Source: Arcobacter sp. FWKO B (GTDB lineage Bacteria; Campylobacterota; Campylobacteria; Campylobacterales; Arcobacteraceae). From it: 64,000 nucleotides of DNA. The stretch is from contig NZ_CP041403.1 of the NCBI RefSeq assembly GCF_014844135.1, positions 1,550,001 to 1,614,000 of the forward strand. Direction: 5' to 3'. The notes under the pieces were generated by a model. It made no database searches and was not told the DNA's origin. It saw nothing but the letters and a program-made list of their open reading frames with translations. Shown one piece after another: positions 31,859 to 41,642 of this stretch; the first letter of the stretch is position 1; each line of letters opens with the position of its first letter. A program made the translations under genes and the position numbers.

Positions 31859-34063
31859 ATGACAAGATACAAAATACAAATCAGCGGTATTGTTCAAGGG
31901 GTGGGGTTTCGTCCTTTTGTGAAAAATCTTGCACTCCAATATCAAATAAATGGATTTGTCAAAAATGATTCTAATGGGGTGGAGATAGAAGTCCAAGGTG
32001 ATGAGGGGCTTTTGGATGAGTTTGTGTCACAAATCAAGCAAAACCCACCACCTCTTGCTAAAATTGTTGACTTTGAAGTCTCTAAAATAGCACTCCAAAA
32101 TGATGAAGATTTCAAGATAATTTTATCTGATGGTACAAAAACTAAGACCACTTTTGTCTCCCCTGATATGAAAATTTGCAAAGATTGCATAAGTGATATC
32201 ACCAATCCTAAATCAAGATTTTATGGATATTTTGCTACCAATTGCACAAACTGCGGTCCAAGATATACCATCATCAAAACCCTTCCTTATGATAGAGTCA
32301 ATACCTCTATGAGTGATTTTGAGATGTGTGATGAGTGCAAGGGTGAGTATAATGATAGCTCAAATAGAAGATTTCACGCACAGCCAATATCTTGCCCAAA
32401 GTGTGGTCCAAAGCTATCTTTGTATGATGATAAGCATACCTTGATACAATGTGATGCGATAGAAAAAACTGCCCAGCTTATAAAAGAGGGCAAGATAATA
32501 GCTATCAAAGGGTTAGGGGGCTTTCATATTGTATGTGATAGTACAAATTCCCATACAATCTTGAAGTTAAGAAGTGCTAAAAATAGACCATCAAAGCCAT
32601 ATGCACTTATGTGCAAAGATATATTACAAATCAAAAAAATTGCATTTATTTCGCCAAAGGAGGAAGAAGTTCTTACATCAATTCAAGCACCAATTGTAAT
32701 ACTTAACAAAAAAGAAAACAGCTTGATATCTGATTTGGTAGCACCTGATATTGATAAAGTAGGATGTATGCTCCCTTATACACCTTTGCAAGTTTTGCTT
32801 TTTGAACAACTAAACACACCACTTATTGCCACAAGTGCAAATTTAAAAGATGAACCTATAATTATAAACAAAAACGAAATCTTTAAAAAGCTCCCTTTTG
32901 TTGAGTATATTCTTGATTTTGATAGAGATATTATAAATGGAGTTGATGACTCTGTAGTTCAAATAGTATCAAATCATCTTCAAGTACTTAGACTAGCTCG
33001 TGGTTATACTCCATATTCTCACAAATTATCATCAAAGATAGAAAAAAATATTTTAGCAGTTGGTGCAAATCAAAAAAATACAATATCATTAGCTTTTGAC
33101 GATAATGTTATTTTGAGTCCACATATAGGAGACCTTGAAAGTATTGAAAGTTTAGAGTATTTTGTAAGAACTATTACTACATTTAAAAGATTTTATGATT
33201 TTTTGCCACAGATGGTTTTATGTGACAAACATCCCAATTACGAAACAACAAAATGGGCAAAAAAGCAAAATGTAATATTACATCAAGTCCAACATCACAA
33301 AGCTCATCTAAATAGCATAAAATTAGAACACAACCTTAAAGGGAGTGATTTTGTAGGATTTATTTTTGATGGGACTGGCTATGGTGAGGATGATACACTT
33401 TGGGGTGGTGAAGTTTTTGTGGGAGAGCAAAGAAAATATCACTTCAAACCTATTAAACTTCTTGGTGGAGACAAAGCTATAAAAGAACCAAGAAGAGTAG
33501 CACTTAGTATGCTTTTTGAAAAGTTTGATTTATATGGTATTAAAGAGCTTGATTTGGAAGTAATAAAAATGTTTAGTCAAAATGAGCTAGTGCTATTATA
33601 TCAAAGTTATATCAAAAATATAAATGCACCCCAAAGTAGCTCTGTTGGGAGGTTATTTGATGCTATAGCCTCATTTTCTAATATATTACAAGTTAGTACA
33701 TATGAAGGAGAAAGTGGACTTTTAGTAGAAAAATACTATACAAGCACAATAGATGAATATTTTAAATATAGTATAATAAATGGTATAATAGAGATAAATA
33801 TAGTAGATTTTATATTACATAACAGTTACAATATTTATGAACTTTGTACACTTTTTATTAATACATTATCCCAAATTATAATAGATATAGCACTTTTAGA
33901 GCAAAAAGAAGTCATACTAAGTGGAGGAGTTTTCCAAAATAAAGCCTTATTGACAAAATGTATACAAAAGCTAGAAGAAAAGGATATAAAATACTATTTT
34001 GGTAGTACTATCCCTGTTAATGATGGTGGGATAAGTTTAGGACAAGTATTTAGTGTATTATAA
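31859..34063 (+). CDS. hypF: Carbamoyltransferase HypF, hydrogenase maturation
   Basis: The protein has 734 residues from the second of two adjacent ATGs, chosen for better spacing from AAGG. Domains run in order: acylphosphatase (GIVQGVGFRPFVKNLA), two zinc fingers (CKDC...CTNC and CDEC...CPKC), a YrdC-like nucleotide-binding domain (IIAIKGLGGFHIVCD, LRSAKNRPSKPYAL) and a Kae1-like domain (HHKAHLNS, FDGTGYGEDDTLWGGE, LSGGVFQNKAL). HypF makes the thiocarbamate from carbamoyl phosphate that HypE turns into the CN ligands of the active site. Both hydrogenases here need it. It is separated from hydE by the 17-kb island. Confidence 0.97.
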   Translation: MTRYKIQISGIVQGVGFRPFVKNLALQYQINGFVKNDSNGVEIEVQGDEGLLDEFVSQIKQNPPPLAKIVDFEVSKIALQNDEDFKIILSDGTKTKTTFVSPDMKICKDCISDITNPKSRFYGYFATNCTNCGPRYTIIKTLPYDRVNTSMSDFEMCDECKGEYNDSSNRRFHAQPISCPKCGPKLSLYDDKHTLIQCDAIEKTAQLIKEGKIIAIKGLGGFHIVCDSTNSHTILKLRSAKNRPSKPYALMCKDILQIKKIAFISPKEEEVLTSIQAPIVILNKKENSLISDLVAPDIDKVGCMLPYTPLQVLLFEQLNTPLIATSANLKDEPIIINKNEIFKKLPFVEYILDFDRDIINGVDDSVVQIVSNHLQVLRLARGYTPYSHKLSSKIEKNILAVGANQKNTISLAFDDNVILSPHIGDLESIESLEYFVRTITTFKRFYDFLPQMVLCDKHPNYETTKWAKKQNVILHQVQHHKAHLNSIKLEHNLKGSDFVGFIFDGTGYGEDDTLWGGEVFVGEQRKYHFKPIKLLGGDKAIKEPRRVALSMLFEKFDLYGIKELDLEVIKMFSQNELVLLYQSYIKNINAPQSSSVGRLFDAIASFSNILQVSTYEGESGLLVEKYYTSTIDEYFKYSIINGIIEINIVDFILHNSYNIYELCTLFINTLSQIIIDIALLEQKEVILSGGVFQNKALLTKCIQKLEEKDIKYYFGSTIPVNDGGISLGQVFSVL

Positions 34064-34101
34064 ATGCAGTTTATACTAAATGTTACTTTATTATACATAT
34101 T

Positions 34102-34145
34102 AAGTCTAAAAAATTAGATTTTTTGAGACTTATTTTTTTTATTTT
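34102..34145 (+). terminator. Intrinsic terminator after hypF
   Basis: AAGTCT-AAAAAA pairs with TTTTTTG-AGACTT around a short loop, followed by ATTTTTTTTATTTTT. It lies about 40 bases after the hypF stop. Confidence 0.7.
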
Positions 34146-34420
34146 TAGTGATAATCTTATTTATTATAGGAAATTATAATAAATCTAGTTTAATTATCTA
34201 AAATACGACCAACTTCAAATGATTATTTTTAGGGTAAGAAGGCTGTATTTAGGACATTTTTTATCCTATAAAAGGCTACTTTTTTCTTTCTTAAAAATTT
34301 CTTAAAATAATAATTAAAAATCTAATATACATTAAGCTTAATTTTATATGAGTTTCGTTAAGATTATGACGATAAGTTGACATTTGTCTACTTGTATCTT
34401 AAAAATTTAGGAGGAGATTG
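34146..34420 (+). promoter_or_regulatory. Regulatory leader of the ccoNOQP operon
   Basis: No gene lies here. The stretch is AT-rich with several TATAAT-like tracts. An inverted repeat, AAGTTGACA (34374-34382) and TGTCTACTT (34385-34393), matches at 8 of 9 positions and sits 28 bases before the ccoN start, a possible operator or 5'-leader hairpin. AGGAGGAG then provides a very strong SD. The bound regulator is unknown. Confidence 0.4.
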
Positions 34421-35887
34421 ATGCAAAACGGTGCAAAAATTGAGTACGATTACTCAGTTGCAAAAGCGTTTACGTTTGCGACAATTTTGTTTGGTATCAT
34501 TGGTATGGTAATAGGTGTTGTATTAGCATTCCAATTAGCGTTTCCAGAGCTAAATTATTTAGCTGGGGAATATGGTACATTTTCAAGATTAAGACCACTT
34601 CACACTAATGGTGTTGCTTTTGGTTTTACTCTTAGTGGTATCTTTGCTACATGGTATTATGTAGGTCAAAGAGTATTAAAAGTCTCTCTTAAAGAGTCTC
34701 CATTTTTGATGGGTGTTGCAAAGTTGCATTTCGCACTTTACTTCATCACTATTCTTTTAGCTGTTGTTACTCTATTTATGGGTATTACTACTTCAAAAGA
34801 GTATGCAGAACTTGAGTGGCCTTTAGATTTACTTGTTGTTGTATGGTGGGTACTATGGGGTGTATCTATATTTGGACTTATTGGTATTAGAAGAGAAAGA
34901 ACTCTTTATATATCTGTATGGTACTATATAGCATCTTTCTTAGCTGTTGCTATGCTTTATCTATTTAACAATATGGCTGTTCCAACTGCACTTGTATCTG
35001 GATATGGTTCTATCTTACACTCAGTTTCTATGTATGCAGGTACAAATGATGCACTAGTACAATGGTGGTATGGACACAACGCAGTTGGTTTCATATTTAC
35101 TGTTCCAATTATTGCTATGATTTATTACTTCTTACCAAAAGAATCTGCACAAAATGTTTATTCATATAAACTTTCAATCTTAGCTTTCTGGGGTCTATTA
35201 TTTGTTTATCTATGGGCAGGTGGACACCACTTGATTTATAGTACTGTTCCAGATTGGATGCAAACTATGGGTTCAGTTATGTCAATAGTTCTTATTTTAC
35301 CATCATGGGGTTCAGCTATTAATATGCTTTTAACTATGAAGGGTGAGTGGAATCAATTACAAACAAATCCATTGATTAAATTTATGATTCTTGCTTCAAC
35401 ATTCTATATGTTGAGTACAATTGAAGGTCCAATTCAATCAATCAAATCTGTTAATGCTATTGCACACTTTACTGACTGGATTCCTGGTCACGTTCATGAT
35501 GGTGTTTTAGGATGGGTTGTATTTATGATTATGGCGGCATTGTTCCACATGGCTCCAAGAATGTATGGTAGAGAAATTTACTCTAAATCATTAATGGAAA
35601 CACAATTCTGGTTACAAACTACTGCAATCGTTCTTTACTTTACATCTATGTGGATCGCTGGTATTACACAAGGTATGATGTGGAGAGCTTATGATGAATA
35701 TGGTTCACTAGTTTACTCATTTATAGATACAGTAACTGTTCTTCAACCTTACTATACAATTAGAGCTGTTGGTGGATTGATGTATTTAATTGGTTTCTTG
35801 ATGTTTGCGTACAATATGTACAAAACGGCAACTGCAGGTAGAGTTCTTGATAAAGAACCTGTTAATGCATCGCCTATGGCAGCTTAA
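34421..35887 (+). CDS. ccoN: cbb3-type cytochrome c oxidase catalytic subunit I
   Basis: The protein has 488 residues and about twelve membrane helices. Haem and CuB histidines appear in the expected places: RPLHTNGVAFGF (low-spin haem), WYGHNAVGF, AGGHHLIYSTVPDW (CuB) and HFTDWIPGHVHDGVLGW (haem b3). It reduces O2 to water at high affinity in the inner membrane. The ATG just after AGGAGGAG was used; a TTG lies one codon upstream. It is the first gene of the ccoNOQP operon. Confidence 0.97.
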   Translation: MQNGAKIEYDYSVAKAFTFATILFGIIGMVIGVVLAFQLAFPELNYLAGEYGTFSRLRPLHTNGVAFGFTLSGIFATWYYVGQRVLKVSLKESPFLMGVAKLHFALYFITILLAVVTLFMGITTSKEYAELEWPLDLLVVVWWVLWGVSIFGLIGIRRERTLYISVWYYIASFLAVAMLYLFNNMAVPTALVSGYGSILHSVSMYAGTNDALVQWWYGHNAVGFIFTVPIIAMIYYFLPKESAQNVYSYKLSILAFWGLLFVYLWAGGHHLIYSTVPDWMQTMGSVMSIVLILPSWGSAINMLLTMKGEWNQLQTNPLIKFMILASTFYMLSTIEGPIQSIKSVNAIAHFTDWIPGHVHDGVLGWVVFMIMAALFHMAPRMYGREIYSKSLMETQFWLQTTAIVLYFTSMWIAGITQGMMWRAYDEYGSLVYSFIDTVTVLQPYYTIRAVGGLMYLIGFLMFAYNMYKTATAGRVLDKEPVNASPMAA

Positions 35888-35903
35888 GTGAAGGGGGTAT
35901 AAA

Positions 35904-36587
35904 ATGTTTCATTGGTTAGAACAAAGACCGTTTTTCTTCGCGGTAGCAGTATTTTTAGTAGTAGCATTTGCCGGTATTATTGAAATAATTCCAGATTTTG
36001 CAAAACAAAGTAAACCTGTAGTTGGTACTAAACCGTACACAATTTTAGAGCTTACTGGAAGACATGTATATATAAAAGATAGCTGTAATGCTTGCCATTC
36101 ACAGTTGATTAGACCATTCAAATCAGAAACTGATAGATATGGTATGTATTCACTAAGTGGTGAGTATGCTTATGATAGACCTTTCTTATGGGGTTCAAAA
36201 AGAACTGGTCCAGATCTTTGGAGGGTAGGAAACTACAGAACTACAGACTGGCATGAAAACCATATGTGGGATCCAAAATCAGTTGTTCCAGGCTCAATTA
36301 TGCCTGCATACAAACATCACTTTACAAATATAGCTGATGTTGAGACTGCATATGCAGAAGCTTACACTGTAAAAGCTGTATTTAATACGCCTTATGATGT
36401 AGATATCAATGGTGATGGTAGTGTTGATGTTCCTCTAGGAACTTGGGAAGAAGCGAAAGCTAGAGCTTTAGAAGAAGCTAGAGCAATTGCTGCTGATATG
36501 AAAAATCAATCAGTAAAAGATGCAGTAGCTCGTGGTGAGATTCCTGAAATCGTTGCATTAATTGCTTATATGAATTCACTAAAATAA
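35904..36587 (+). CDS. ccoO: cbb3 oxidase mono-haem cytochrome c subunit II
   Basis: The protein has 227 residues with one N-terminal anchor helix (FFFAVAVFLVVAFAGIIEII) and one haem c site, CNACHSQLIRP. MPAYKHH and similar residues supply the distal methionine. It delivers electrons from CcoP to the catalytic CcoN. A region near the C-terminus (DVDINGDGSVDVPLG) looks like a Ca-binding DxNxDG loop. It lies 16 bases after ccoN. Confidence 0.95.
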   Translation: MFHWLEQRPFFFAVAVFLVVAFAGIIEIIPDFAKQSKPVVGTKPYTILELTGRHVYIKDSCNACHSQLIRPFKSETDRYGMYSLSGEYAYDRPFLWGSKRTGPDLWRVGNYRTTDWHENHMWDPKSVVPGSIMPAYKHHFTNIADVETAYAEAYTVKAVFNTPYDVDINGDGSVDVPLGTWEEAKARALEEARAIAADMKNQSVKDAVARGEIPEIVALIAYMNSLK

Positions 36588-36595
36588 GGGTTGAA

Positions 36596-36820
36596 ATGGA
36601 TTACGAAACACTATTGACTGTACAGGGTTATGCGAAGTTTTTTCTTATATTGATAGTATTTATAGTTTTTTATAGCTATGCATATTCGCTTTATAAAAGA
36701 AACAAAACAGGAGAGAGAGATTTTGAGAAATACTCTAAGCTTGTATTGGATGATAGTATTGAGTCCAAACCTTTAGAAAGTAGAAAAGAAAACAGCGAAA
36801 AAAAAGATAAGGAGAGCTGA
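36596..36820 (+). CDS. ccoQ: cbb3 oxidase small subunit CcoQ
   Basis: The protein has 74 residues: one membrane helix (AKFFLILIVFIVFYSYAYSLY) and a charged cytoplasmic tail rich in Lys and Glu. Position, size and topology fit CcoQ, which stabilises the oxidase complex. It lies 8 bases after ccoO and 1 base before ccoP. Confidence 0.85.
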   Translation: MDYETLLTVQGYAKFFLILIVFIVFYSYAYSLYKRNKTGERDFEKYSKLVLDDSIESKPLESRKENSEKKDKES

Positions 36821-36821
36821 T

Positions 36822-37721
36822 ATGAAATCTATGTGGATAGGTGGTATAATTCTTATTGTTGCATTGATGGCAGGAACCTACATAGTTGCGGGTGATGCTT
36901 TTAATCTAGGTGAGGATTATATCAACGACCTTACAATGTTAGCTGGATTGGCTATTATTTCTATTACAGTTTTTGTAGCATTGAAATATATCCAGCAAAT
37001 CAAAAATGACAAAGCTGGTGGTGAGCTAGCTGAAGATAACTGGGATGGTATAGGTGAATACAAAAACCCAATTCCAACAGGATGGGGACTTGCATTTATT
37101 GGTACTTTGGTATGGCTTTTTTGGTATTGGACTGTTGGTTATCCAACAAGTGGCTTTAGTCAAATTGGTCAGTATAATGAAGAAGTTTTGGAATACAATG
37201 CTAAATATGAAGCTAAATGGGCAAACGCTGATGAAGCTACACTAAAAGCAATGGGTGAGTCTTTATATCTTGTAAATTGTGCACCATGCCACGGTGTTGA
37301 TGCAAATGGAATAGATGGTAAAGCACAAAACTTAACACAAAGAATTTCAAAAGAATCTGTTGTGTATGCTATTAAAAATGGTGGAAACAACTTTGTAACA
37401 CATTATCCAGGTGGTATGCCAGGTGGATTGTTGTATGAAGATGCTGATATCAATGCAGTAGCTAATTGGATAGCAAATGGTGCTAAAGGTGAGGCTCCAG
37501 AAGCTTTCACAACTGGTACTTGTAATTCATGCCATGGTGATGATGCAAGAGGTATAGCGATGGTTGGACCAAACTTAGTATCTTATGATAATGATATGAT
37601 TACAGCAGTGTTAGATGATGGTAAAAAAGGTAATATTGGTATCATGCCAGCATTTAAAGGTATGCTAAATGAGACTCAATACAAAGCTCTTGGTAGCTAT
37701 CTTAGAAGTATAGGAGAGTAA
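36822..37721 (+). CDS. ccoP: cbb3 oxidase di-haem cytochrome c subunit III
   Basis: The protein has 299 residues. Two N-terminal hydrophobic helices are joined by a short loop. The segment DGIGEYKNPIPTGWGLAFIGT is typical of CcoP, and two haem c motifs, CAPCH and CNSCH, follow in tandem cytochrome domains. It accepts electrons from periplasmic cytochrome c or the bc1 complex and passes them to CcoO. It is tightly packed between ccoQ and a DUF4006 gene. Confidence 0.95.
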   Translation: MKSMWIGGIILIVALMAGTYIVAGDAFNLGEDYINDLTMLAGLAIISITVFVALKYIQQIKNDKAGGELAEDNWDGIGEYKNPIPTGWGLAFIGTLVWLFWYWTVGYPTSGFSQIGQYNEEVLEYNAKYEAKWANADEATLKAMGESLYLVNCAPCHGVDANGIDGKAQNLTQRISKESVVYAIKNGGNNFVTHYPGGMPGGLLYEDADINAVANWIANGAKGEAPEAFTTGTCNSCHGDDARGIAMVGPNLVSYDNDMITAVLDDGKKGNIGIMPAFKGMLNETQYKALGSYLRSIGE

Positions 37722-37722
37722 T

Positions 37723-37971
37723 ATGGCTGGAAATACACAAATGAATGATAATGAAAGAGGACTTTTTAGTCTTCTTCACGGTTTAAGTGGATTTTTGATA
37801 GCGGTAGTATTACTTTTAGGGATACTTGCTTTTTTAACTATAAATGCTATTGTAGTTCAACAAAATGAAGCTCAAAATCCATATCAAGTAAATACAGATA
37901 TAAATGGTCTAAAATTTAATGCACCTTCAGCGGAGCAATATAAAAATGTAGACTATTCACCATCGAAGTAA
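37723..37971 (+). CDS. DUF4006 small membrane protein of the cco operon
   Basis: The protein has 82 residues with one long hydrophobic helix (FLIAVVLLLGILAFLTINAI) after a polar NDNERGLFSLLHGLSG start. This matches the DUF4006 family restricted, as far as I know, to Campylobacterota and always next to cbb3 genes. The function is unknown; an oxidase assembly or stability role is the likely reading. It follows ccoP by 1 base. Confidence 0.75.
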   Translation: MAGNTQMNDNERGLFSLLHGLSGFLIAVVLLLGILAFLTINAIVVQQNEAQNPYQVNTDINGLKFNAPSAEQYKNVDYSPSK

Positions 37972-37981
37972 GGAGCTTATT

Positions 37982-38074
37982 ATGGATAAAATTATAGGTG
38001 TTTTATTGGTAGTTTCTGCTCTATTATCAATTTATTTATCTTTTGGCGATGCTGGAAGAATATTTATTGGTTAA
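37982..38074 (+). CDS. 30-residue membrane micropeptide in the cco operon
   Basis: MDKIIGVLLVVSALLSIYLS followed by FGDAGRIFIG gives one membrane helix with a short tail. AAGGAG stands 8 bases before the ATG. The next gene starts 1 base after its stop, so it is packed exactly like the other genes of the operon. Small single-helix subunits are common in cbb3 oxidases (for example CcoM), and this could be one. It is too short for most gene finders. Confidence 0.65.
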   Translation: MDKIIGVLLVVSALLSIYLSFGDAGRIFIG

Positions 38075-38075
38075 T

Positions 38076-38726
38076 ATGAAAGTACTACAACTTTTGAAGA
38101 AGAGAGTTTTTATAACTCTCTTCTTTTTATTTTCTACTTGTCTTTTTGGAGCTACTCCAACAACAAATCCTTATATACTAACTGATGATTTACTAGATAT
38201 TAGAGCAGCTAGTAAGATATATGAAATAGGTAGTGAGGTAAAAGCTAAATTAGGTGTCAATTTGTATATATATGCAAAAGAGAATTATGGAATGGATATA
38301 GATATTCCAACAGAAGAAAAAATAAAAAGAATCAAAGAAATAGAAGATGAACTAATAAAAGATTTAAAAAAACCATATGCAATTTTGACTTTGTCTGTTG
38401 ACCAAGTGCATGTAAACTTGCTTATGTCTGATGATTTAAATTCAATACTTAATAAAAATGAAATTTTAAATAATTATGTAGTACCATTGCTTGCATCTAA
38501 AGATAAAAATACACTCTATGCCAAAGTAAGTGCTGCACTTCTTAATGGATATGCTGAAATAGGTGATAGGTTGGCAAAAAGTAGAGGAATAGAGCTAGAA
38601 AGTAGTATAGGTAGTGCTGGGTATACGGCTGGAACTATATGGAAAATGATTATGTATACATTGGTTCTTGGTGGGATTGTTCTTTATACATATGCAATTT
38701 TAAGACAAAGGAAGTATAAGCAATGA
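38076..38726 (+). CDS. Membrane protein of the cco accessory cluster (TPM-like)
   Basis: The protein has 216 residues. A signal/anchor helix (FITLFFLFSTCLFG), a periplasmic domain and a C-terminal helix (MIMYTLVLGGIVLYTYAIL) are visible. The periplasmic part (GVNLYIYAKENYGMDI ... YAILTLSVDQVHVNLLMS) is reminiscent of the TPM fold. Homologues occupy the same place after ccoP in Campylobacter. The ATG directly after the micropeptide stop was chosen over a start inside that gene. It overlaps the FixH gene by four bases. Confidence 0.6.
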   Translation: MKVLQLLKKRVFITLFFLFSTCLFGATPTTNPYILTDDLLDIRAASKIYEIGSEVKAKLGVNLYIYAKENYGMDIDIPTEEKIKRIKEIEDELIKDLKKPYAILTLSVDQVHVNLLMSDDLNSILNKNEILNNYVVPLLASKDKNTLYAKVSAALLNGYAEIGDRLAKSRGIELESSIGSAGYTAGTIWKMIMYTLVLGGIVLYTYAILRQRKYKQ

Positions 38727-39292
38727 AAACAAAAAGTGGTGTGAATTGGTCAGCTATTCATATAATAAGTTTATTTATGATAGGTTTTTCTCTGGTAATG
38801 TGGACGGTTTATAATGCATCTAAACTGCCTGTTCAACTTGATCAATCTTTCTTTGAAACAAAAAAAGAGATAGATGATAAATTTAATAACATGCTAGAGT
38901 CTAATGTGGTATTTAATGAAAAATATGATACTAAATTTGTATATAATGGTGTAAATGAAGCATCATTAGATGTAAGTGAGATATTTCTTTCTCAAACTGT
39001 TATTCAAGAAAGAGGTACACATAGAAACTTCTTAAAAGTTGGTGAAAATACAATTGAGATTTTTATTAAAGATAAAAATAGCAATATAGTACCAGAAAAT
39101 GTTGATATACACACTATGGTAACAATAGCAAGTAATAATACTAATGATATTGATTTAACTAACTTTGAATTTATAGATGGCAGATATATCTCCACATTTG
39201 AAGTACCTAGAGTTGCTAATTGGAATGTAAATGGAATCATCACAATTGGTGAGGATAAAGGATACTTCCTAATTAAAACTAATGCAAAATGA
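38723..39292 (+). CDS. FixH-family protein
   Basis: The protein has 189 residues with an N-terminal anchor helix (SAIHIISLFMIGFSLVMWTVY) and a periplasmic beta-rich domain ending in RVANWNVNGIITIGEDKGYF. FixH/CcoG-cluster proteins assist copper insertion or assembly of cbb3 oxidase. It is coupled to the previous gene by ATGA and overlaps the following nuclease gene by 11 bases, so the oxidase operon runs on into addBA. Confidence 0.72.
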   Translation: MKTKSGVNWSAIHIISLFMIGFSLVMWTVYNASKLPVQLDQSFFETKKEIDDKFNNMLESNVVFNEKYDTKFVYNGVNEASLDVSEIFLSQTVIQERGTHRNFLKVGENTIEIFIKDKNSNIVPENVDIHTMVTIASNNTNDIDLTNFEFIDGRYISTFEVPRVANWNVNGIITIGEDKGYFLIKTNAK

Positions 39293-41642
39293 TCTAATCG
39301 TATTTCCTACATCAAGAGCCATTAGAGATTATATCTCTGGGTTCGTTGATATACATGGCTTTTTACCTTACCTAACTACAATGGGAGAGTTTTTTAAAAA
39401 CTCTATAATAATACCTAACAAGACTTTTATTGACGATGAAAAAAGATTTTTACTTCTTAGTCAAGCAAGTAAAGAGATAGATTTACAAAAACTTGCCATT
39501 TCAAAGAATTTTACAACATTTTTAAAACAAAGTGAATATATCTTTAGATTTTTTGATGAGTTGTCAAGTGAAATGGTTGATATTGAACAGCTTAAAGTTG
39601 TAGATGTCTATGAAGAGTATATTGAGCATCTAAGTATCCTTCAAATGCTGTTATATAAATATAATGAACTATTAGATTTACACAATTTAGTGGATAAAAC
39701 AAATCTTGCTAATAACTATAAAATAAATACAATATTCTTATCTACATTTGATAAAATAACAATAAATGTATATGGATATATGACTAAATTTGAAATAAAA
39801 TTAATAAAAGAAATATCTAAATTAGTCCAAATAAATCTGATATTTGAAACAAATAGCTACAACATTAAATATCTTAAAACTATTGATTTTTCAAACTTTG
39901 ATATACAATCAAATATGAAAATAAACTATGATGTGACAAATAAAAGTATTGTTTCATCACAAATAAATAATATAAATAATAATAATACAATAATAAAAGG
40001 TTTTTCTACAAGGATTGATCAAATTGCTTTTGTAAAAAAGTCAATTTATGATATGGTAGAAAAAAAGAGAATTTTGCCACAAAATATAGTTGTAATAACT
40101 CCTGATGAATCTTTTGCACAAGTTTTGAAAGTCTTTGACGATGAAAAATACTTTAACTTTGCAGGTGGAATTCCTATTACACAAACTTTATTTTTCAAAA
40201 AACTAAATGCTATAATGGAATATTTAAGTAAGAGTGATTATAAAAGTATTCAAAAATTAAGATTTTATAATATTGATCTACAAGTACTAAATAAAGAAAT
40301 ATTACCTTTTTTAAACAAACAAATACAATCTGTACAATTACAACTACTTTTTCAATTGTTAAATTTAGATGATCTTGACAATGAACTAAAAAATAAGCTA
40401 AATGATTCCATATATAAAATGGATGTGTTATTTTTTAAGAGTAATGAAAAAATTACACTTGCACAAGGGTTAAAACTTCTTTTTGATAATATATCTTTAT
40501 TATCCCTTGATGATGTTGCTGGCGGTAAGATTACTGTAATGGGGCTTTTAGAAAGTAGGGGAGTTAGATATGAAGGTGTAATAATAGTAGATTTTAATGA
40601 CGATATTGCACCAAAAGTTAGCGTAAAAGATAAATTTTTATCAACACATATTAAAGAGTTGGCATCATTACCAACACATATAGATAGAGAAAACTTACAA
40701 AAGTATTACTACAAAATGGTATGTGATGGAGCACAAGAGTTGTATATATCTTATGTGGATAATGACCAAGCAAAAATAAGTAGATTTGCATCAGAGATAT
40801 TTGATACATTACCAATAGGTCTAAACGATGAAGAATACAAACATATTTTATATTCATCAAAACAAATTGAATCAAAAGAGAGTGAATATCTTATTGATAT
40901 AAATCTTGCTACTCAAAAATTTAGTGCGACTTCACTAAAGGACTATTTAGAGTGTAAAAGAAGATACTATTTTAAACATATTCAAAAAATAAAAGAACAT
41001 AATATCTCTTTGATGCCAAAAGGTGGAGAAGTTGGGACACTAATTCATACTTTACTTCAAAATCTTTTTACTAATAATAAATATTTTTCAACACAAGATG
41101 ATTTTGATAAGGCACTATTTAGTGAATTTAATATTATAAAAAATAGTATAAAACATCCATCTTTAAAGTTAGAACTTCAAATATGGGAAAAAAAACTAAG
41201 ATTTCTTTCTGCTCTTGAAATGAGAAGGATAAAAGAGGGATTTCAAGTAGCTTTTTTAGAAAAAGGGTTTAATATAAACCATAAAGGGATAAATCTAACT
41301 GGAAAAATAGATAGAGTAGATATAAAAGATGGAAAGTTTTATATACTTGATTATAAAACATCACAAAGTTTGAAAATAGATACTTTAAAAACTTATGCTA
41401 CAAGTTCAGATTTTCAACTTGAATTTTATTTTTTAGCATTAAAAGATAGTGGTGTAGAAGAGGTGAGTTATTATGATTTGAATAAAATCAAAATTTTAAA
41501 AGAAGAAGTCTTAGATGAAAAATTAAACTTACTTGATACTATTTTAGAGTCACTATATACTACAACAGTAGATTTTTGTAAAACAGATAAATTAAGTAAT
41601 TGTTTATATTGTACTTATAAAATAGCATGTGGGCGGGAGTAA
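39282..41642 (+). CDS. addB: AddB-type helicase/nuclease subunit
   Basis: The protein has 786 residues. The N-terminal region is a UvrD-like fold with degraded helicase motifs (LIVFPTSRAIRDYI). The C-terminal third is a RecB-family nuclease: KFYILDYKTS supplies D and K of the D-x-E-x-K set. Cysteines in LECKRRYYF and NCLYCTYKIAC form the iron-sulfur pattern of AddB. Together with AddA it resects double-strand breaks and loads RecA. It overlaps addA by one base (TAATG). Confidence 0.85.
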   Translation: MQNDLIVFPTSRAIRDYISGFVDIHGFLPYLTTMGEFFKNSIIIPNKTFIDDEKRFLLLSQASKEIDLQKLAISKNFTTFLKQSEYIFRFFDELSSEMVDIEQLKVVDVYEEYIEHLSILQMLLYKYNELLDLHNLVDKTNLANNYKINTIFLSTFDKITINVYGYMTKFEIKLIKEISKLVQINLIFETNSYNIKYLKTIDFSNFDIQSNMKINYDVTNKSIVSSQINNINNNNTIIKGFSTRIDQIAFVKKSIYDMVEKKRILPQNIVVITPDESFAQVLKVFDDEKYFNFAGGIPITQTLFFKKLNAIMEYLSKSDYKSIQKLRFYNIDLQVLNKEILPFLNKQIQSVQLQLLFQLLNLDDLDNELKNKLNDSIYKMDVLFFKSNEKITLAQGLKLLFDNISLLSLDDVAGGKITVMGLLESRGVRYEGVIIVDFNDDIAPKVSVKDKFLSTHIKELASLPTHIDRENLQKYYYKMVCDGAQELYISYVDNDQAKISRFASEIFDTLPIGLNDEEYKHILYSSKQIESKESEYLIDINLATQKFSATSLKDYLECKRRYYFKHIQKIKEHNISLMPKGGEVGTLIHTLLQNLFTNNKYFSTQDDFDKALFSEFNIIKNSIKHPSLKLELQIWEKKLRFLSALEMRRIKEGFQVAFLEKGFNINHKGINLTGKIDRVDIKDGKFYILDYKTSQSLKIDTLKTYATSSDFQLEFYFLALKDSGVEEVSYYDLNKIKILKEEVLDEKLNLLDTILESLYTTTVDFCKTDKLSNCLYCTYKIACGRE

